DNA of 64,000 nucleotides from Sphaerisporangium album (GTDB taxonomy: Bacteria; Actinomycetota; Actinomycetes; Streptosporangiales; Streptosporangiaceae): assembly GCF_003323745.1 (NCBI RefSeq), contig NZ_QOIL01000022.1, positions 62,001-126,000 on the forward strand. Direction: 5' to 3'. Positions 60,884 to 64,000 of the stretch are shown here, one piece after another. The notes below the pieces were generated by a model. That model did not search any database, was not told the origin of the DNA, and saw only the letters and a program-made list of their open reading frames with translations. Position 1 is the stretch's first letter; every line of letters starts with the position of its first letter. The position numbers and the translations under genes were made by a program.

Positions 60884-61267
60884 TCAGGAGGAGAACAGGC
60901 AGAACTCGTTGCCCTCGGGGTCGGCGAGCGTGGTCCAGCCCTCGCGGACGGCGATCACACGCCCACCGAGCGCCACGAGGCGCGCGGCTTCGGCCTCGAC
61001 GTCGTCGCAGGTCAGGTCCAGGTGCAGGCGGTTCTTGACGGTCTTGGGCTCGGGGACCAGCACGAAGAAGAACCGCGGGCCGCGGCCGGGCGCCTCGACC
61101 AGCACGGTGGGATCGTCCTCGGGGTCCTCGACGCCCATGCCCCGCAGCCGTTCCAGCTCGGCCTCGTCGTACGGGGCGACCTCGTACCCGTCCAGAGCCG
61201 CCGCCCAGAACCGGGCGACCGGCGCGGGATGACGGCAGTCGACCACGACGTCCTTGATCCGGGCCAT
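60884..61267 (-). CDS. VOC/glyoxalase-fold protein
   Basis: 127 residues from the ATG at 61267; earlier in-frame ATGs have no better ribosome binding site. IKDVVVDCRHPAPVARFWAAALDGYEV and RLHLDLTCDDVEAEAARLVALGGRVIAVREGWTTLADPEGNEFCLF are the two half-repeats of glyoxalase-like VOC proteins. His and Glu metal ligands are present in the second half. The family covers lyases, dioxygenases and antibiotic-binding resistance proteins, so no function is assigned. Confidence 0.84.
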   Translation of the reverse strand: MARIKDVVVDCRHPAPVARFWAAALDGYEVAPYDEAELERLRGMGVEDPEDDPTVLVEAPGRGPRFFFVLVPEPKTVKNRLHLDLTCDDVEAEAARLVALGGRVIAVREGWTTLADPEGNEFCLFSS

Positions 61268-61450
61268 GGCGCCATGATGCATCCGCCCCCGTCCGATGAT
61301 CCACCCGTTTTCGGGCGCGCGGAGCACGACACCCACGTGTGGTGCATGGGCATCGACGCGGACCTCGGCGCCGCGCTGCGCGTCGCGGTGCGCCAGGCGT
61401 CGCCTACCTCGTCGGCGTCACCGAGGGAGCCCTGACGACGGCGGGCGCGG

Positions 61451-62377
61451 CTAGGCCGGGTACAGCCGCTCCAGCGCCGCGAGGCTCTTGTCCAGGTAGA
61501 CGTCCCGCCCCGGCTCCAGCCCGTACGCCAGGTCCTCCAGGAGCGCGCACCTGGCGTAGAAGGCGGCGCGCGCGGCCAGCGCCTCACGGCGGCCGTCGTC
61601 CGGGTGGCCGCTCAGGGCGCGGTCGAGCGCGGCGGGGCCGAGATCGCGGTAGAGAAGCCCGAAGTCGTAGGCCGGATCGCAGATCGCCGCATCGCTCCAG
61701 TCGATGACGCCGGTCACCGTCCCCGTGGCCGGGTCGACCAGGACGTGCTCGACGCCCAGGTCGTTGTGGGAGAACACCAGGTCATCGGGGTCGGGCGGCG
61801 GCGGCGCCCCCAGGAAGTCCTCGACGACCGGGCGGTGCGCCGCGGGCACGCGCGCCGCGACCGTCGCGTAGGTCTGCGCGGCCTCGTCCAGCCACTCCCG
61901 GGCCGGCCGGTGGTCGGTCTCGACCAGAGGGGCCAGGCGATCGGCCGGAGCGCCGTGCAGCGCGGCGAGCAGCTCGCCGGCGGCGGCGCCGACCGTGGCG
62001 GCGTACTCGGGCCACCGCGGCAGGGGAACGCCGGTCAGCGGCACGCCGGGAAGCTTGTGGTACGCCAGGCAGCCCCGCTCCGCGTCGGTGAACCGCGGCT
62101 CGGGAACCGGCAGCGGCGAGAGGCCCGCGACCGCGGCGAGCAGCCGGGCCTCGCCCTCGGTCCGCGCGGCCCTGACCGCCGGGTCCGGATCCTTGGCGAA
62201 GCGGACGATCAGCTCGCCGTTCACCTCGTAGGCGACGTTGTCCTCGCCCTCGCCGAGCAGCGCCACGGAGGTGATCCGGTACCCCGGAAGGCGCGCCGCC
62301 ACGACGTCACGGACGTCCCCCGCCCGCCCGGCTTCGCGGATCCCCGCTGTGTCGTCATCCATGCTCCCATTTGCCAT
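61451..62377 (-). CDS. aminoglycoside phosphotransferase-family kinase
   Basis: 308 residues from the ATG at 62377 (ATG 62362 is an alternative). LGEGEDNVAYEVNGELIVRFAKDPD holds the nucleotide loop and Lys; FSHNDLGVEHVLVDPATGTVTGVIDWSDAAICDPAYDFG contains the catalytic Asp and metal-binding Asp of APH-type kinases. Members phosphorylate aminoglycosides, macrolides or metabolites; the substrate cannot be told. It is divergent from the flavoprotein gene, and a TTTGCCA-3-TGGCAAA palindrome overlaps its start. Confidence 0.87.
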   Translation of the reverse strand: MANGSMDDDTAGIREAGRAGDVRDVVAARLPGYRITSVALLGEGEDNVAYEVNGELIVRFAKDPDPAVRAARTEGEARLLAAVAGLSPLPVPEPRFTDAERGCLAYHKLPGVPLTGVPLPRWPEYAATVGAAAGELLAALHGAPADRLAPLVETDHRPAREWLDEAAQTYATVAARVPAAHRPVVEDFLGAPPPPDPDDLVFSHNDLGVEHVLVDPATGTVTGVIDWSDAAICDPAYDFGLLYRDLGPAALDRALSGHPDDGRREALAARAAFYARCALLEDLAYGLEPGRDVYLDKSLAALERLYPA

Positions 62378-62386
62378 CCTGGCAAA
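62370..62386. promoter_or_regulatory. operator-like palindrome between divergent genes
   Basis: TTTGCCA-TCC-TGGCAAA is a perfect 7-bp inverted repeat overlapping the ATG of the phosphotransferase and about 60 bases before the flavoprotein gene, well placed to control both. A second, weaker repeat TTGTC-5-GACAA follows. Confidence 0.5.
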
Positions 62387-62446
62387 GATGTTTGTCAAGC
62401 CGACAAGGGTCGCCGCATCATCTGCCGTGGAACGGAGGTAACGCAC

Positions 62447-63514
62447 ATGAGCAAGCGATCAACGGGACACGTGAACGGCCTGCGGGCCGACGGCGATCGG
62501 CGTTATGACGTGGTGGTGATCGGGGGCGGCGCCGCGGGCCTGGGCGGGGCACTCACGCTGGGACGGGCACGTCGGTCGGTGATCGTCGTCGACGGCGGCC
62601 GGCCGCGAAACGCCCCGGCCGACGGGGTCCACGCCTACCTGGGCCGCGAGGGCGTCGCGCCCGCCGAGCTGCTGGCCGCCGGACGCGACGAGGTGCGCGC
62701 CTACGGCGGGGTGATCAGGGAGGGCACCGTCGCGGCCGTCGAGCGGGACGCGGCGGGCTTCACCGCGCGCCTCGACGACGGAGGCGAGGTCCATGGCAGA
62801 CGACTGCTGGTGACCACGGGGCTGGTCGACGAGCTGCCCGACGTGCCCGGCGTGGCCGAGCTGTGGGGCGAGGACGTGCTGCACTGCCCGTACTGCCACG
62901 GATGGGAGGTACGCGACCAGGCGATCGGGATCCTGGGTACCGGCCCCCTGGCGGCGCACCAGGCCCTGATGTGGCGGCAGTGGAGCGAGGACGTCACGCT
63001 CTTCCTGCACACCGCCCCCAAGCCGGGCGACGAGGAGTTCGAGCAGCTCGAAGCGCGCGGCGTCACCGTGGTGGACGGGGAAGTGAGCGCGCTGGAACGG
63101 AGCGGCGGCCGGCTGGCCGGCGTGCGCCTGACCGACGGCACGGTGGTCCCACGCCAGGCCATGGTCGTGACGCCGCGCTTCACCGCCCGCAGCGGCCTGC
63201 TGGGCGCCCTCGGCCTGGAACCGGTCGAGCAGGAGATGGGCGGAACGGTGGTCGGCACGTACATCGCCGCCGACCCCACGGGGAAGACCGCGGTACCGGG
63301 AGTCTGGGTGGCCGGCAACATCGCCGGGCTGTTCGAGCAGGTCATCGGCTCCGCCGCCGGGGGCACCCGTGCCGCCGGTGCCATCAACGCCGACCTGATC
63401 GCCGAGGACACCCGCCTCGCCGTCACCGCCCGCCGCGCCGCCACCCCGTTCTCCCCGGAGATGGAACACCAGGCGGGCGAGCGTGTGCGGGGCGACCGTG
63501 GCCACGGCCTCTGA
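62447..63514 (+). CDS. thioredoxin-reductase-like flavoprotein
   Basis: 355 residues. FAD-binding VVVIGGGAAGLGGALTLGRARRSVIVVDGG, the redox motif CPYCHGWE (CxxC), NAD(P)-binding IGILGTGPLAAHQALMW, and GVWVAGNIAGLFEQVIGSAAGG near the end are those of actinobacterial thioredoxin-reductase-like NAD(P)/FAD oxidoreductases. GGAGG lies eight bases before the ATG. It probably reduces a disulfide or serves as an oxidase; the last 30 residues are charged and unlikely to be structured. Confidence 0.9.
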   Translation: MSKRSTGHVNGLRADGDRRYDVVVIGGGAAGLGGALTLGRARRSVIVVDGGRPRNAPADGVHAYLGREGVAPAELLAAGRDEVRAYGGVIREGTVAAVERDAAGFTARLDDGGEVHGRRLLVTTGLVDELPDVPGVAELWGEDVLHCPYCHGWEVRDQAIGILGTGPLAAHQALMWRQWSEDVTLFLHTAPKPGDEEFEQLEARGVTVVDGEVSALERSGGRLAGVRLTDGTVVPRQAMVVTPRFTARSGLLGALGLEPVEQEMGGTVVGTYIAADPTGKTAVPGVWVAGNIAGLFEQVIGSAAGGTRAAGAINADLIAEDTRLAVTARRAATPFSPEMEHQAGERVRGDRGHGL

Positions 63515-63622
63515 CCCCTCGCCTCGTGTTTGCCGAACCATGAACCCCGCGGATGAGGGGAGACCGGTTCCGGACGGGTAGGCGGTAGGAGTCGCACCCG
63601 CGGCCGGATTACGGGGGAAACC

Positions 63623-63925
63623 ATGACGACCTCTACCGAGCACCGTCAGCACGCCGATCATGCCCATGTCCACGAGCCCGGGTGCGGGCATGTCGCCGTG
63701 CCCCATGGTGATCACGTGGACTATGTCCACGACGGCTGCCTGCACCGCGTTCACGAGGACCACGTGGACGAGTGCGAGCAGGCCGGGCACGTCGCCCATC
63801 AAGATCATCCCCATCGGCATCAGCCCGGGTGCGGGCACGTGGCGGTGCCGCACGGCGATCACACCGATTACGTCCACGACGGACACCGCCACGCCGGCCA
63901 CGAGGGCCACTGGGACGAGCACTGA
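63623..63925 (+). CDS. His-rich metal-binding repeat protein
   Basis: 100 residues of which about a quarter are His, built as two halves that repeat EPGCGHVAVPHGDHVDYVHDG / QPGCGHVAVPHGDHTDYVHDG, with CGHxxxxHGDH clusters. The pattern suggests binding of zinc or a similar metal, perhaps as storage or delivery protein. GGGGGAAACC precedes the ATG. Similar small proteins are common in actinomycetes but, as far as I know, uncharacterised. Confidence 0.82.
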   Translation: MTTSTEHRQHADHAHVHEPGCGHVAVPHGDHVDYVHDGCLHRVHEDHVDECEQAGHVAHQDHPHRHQPGCGHVAVPHGDHTDYVHDGHRHAGHEGHWDEH

Positions 63926-64000
63926 CGCCCCGGGAGTGTGCCCCGGCCGGCCCAGGGCTCGCCCGGAGCATCCCCGCACAGCGCGTCGGCCCTGGTGAAG

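Noticed and set aside
1-64000. CRISPR arrays, tRNA or rRNA genes, transposases and att sites
   Set aside because: I looked for regular spaced repeats, cloverleaf-type sequence and IS-type proteins and saw none that I can support by eye.

Overview
The window is very G+C-rich DNA (G/C-dominated third codon positions, frequent GTG starts, many ATGA/GTGA stop-start overlaps). It looks like the chromosome of a filamentous actinomycete; the genus cannot be read from the sequence alone. Most of the window is specialised metabolism.

Layout. (1) 683-14053, all minus strand: an enediyne warhead operon. In transcription order it holds two DUF1702/UnbL-type genes, unbV (E4), unbU (E5), the iterative enediyne polyketide synthase pksE, the hotdog thioesterase (E10/tebC), a flavin reductase (E6-like) and a cytochrome P450 (E7-like). 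(2) 14230-20050: accessory genes, namely an orphan acyl-CoA carboxylase epsilon-like subunit, twin AhpD-fold proteins flanking a SnoaL-like protein, an FAD monooxygenase-like protein and a YbdK-type carboxylate-amine ligase. (3) 20194-45600: a divergent pair of operons centred on a 44-residue acidic peptide at 33053-33187. The leftward arm holds a helical-repeat protein, three LanB-like proteins, an RRE-tailed degenerate radical-SAM-like protein and an MFS exporter. The rightward arm holds three more LanB-like proteins, a glycine-oxidase-like flavoenzyme and a TldD/TldE protease pair. (4) 45677-51445: a small HTH protein, an NB-ARC/TPR protein, a ferritin-like protein, a KptA/Tpt1 RNA 2'-phosphotransferase and a secreted neocarzinostatin-family apoprotein. 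(5) 51768-63925: cell-wall enzymes and ordinary metabolic or stress genes.

How the parts may work together. The LanB-like proteins are about 770-850 residues and appear to lack the C-terminal elimination domain. The only good precursor peptide has no Ser, Thr or Cys, so lanthionine chemistry on it is impossible. This fits peptide aminoacyl-tRNA ligases (PEARLs), which extend the C terminus of a ribosomal scaffold peptide. The flavoenzyme would oxidise the added residue and TldD/E would cut the product free, as established for ammosamide-type and 3-thiaglutamate-type pathways. Six paralogues around one scaffold, beside an enediyne core and an enediyne-type apoprotein, is the most unusual aspect of the window. 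One paralogue (21441-23743) has lost its central conserved motif and carries a likely one-base frameshift at its 3' end. Whether the scaffold pathway supplies part of the enediyne or makes a separate small molecule cannot be decided here.
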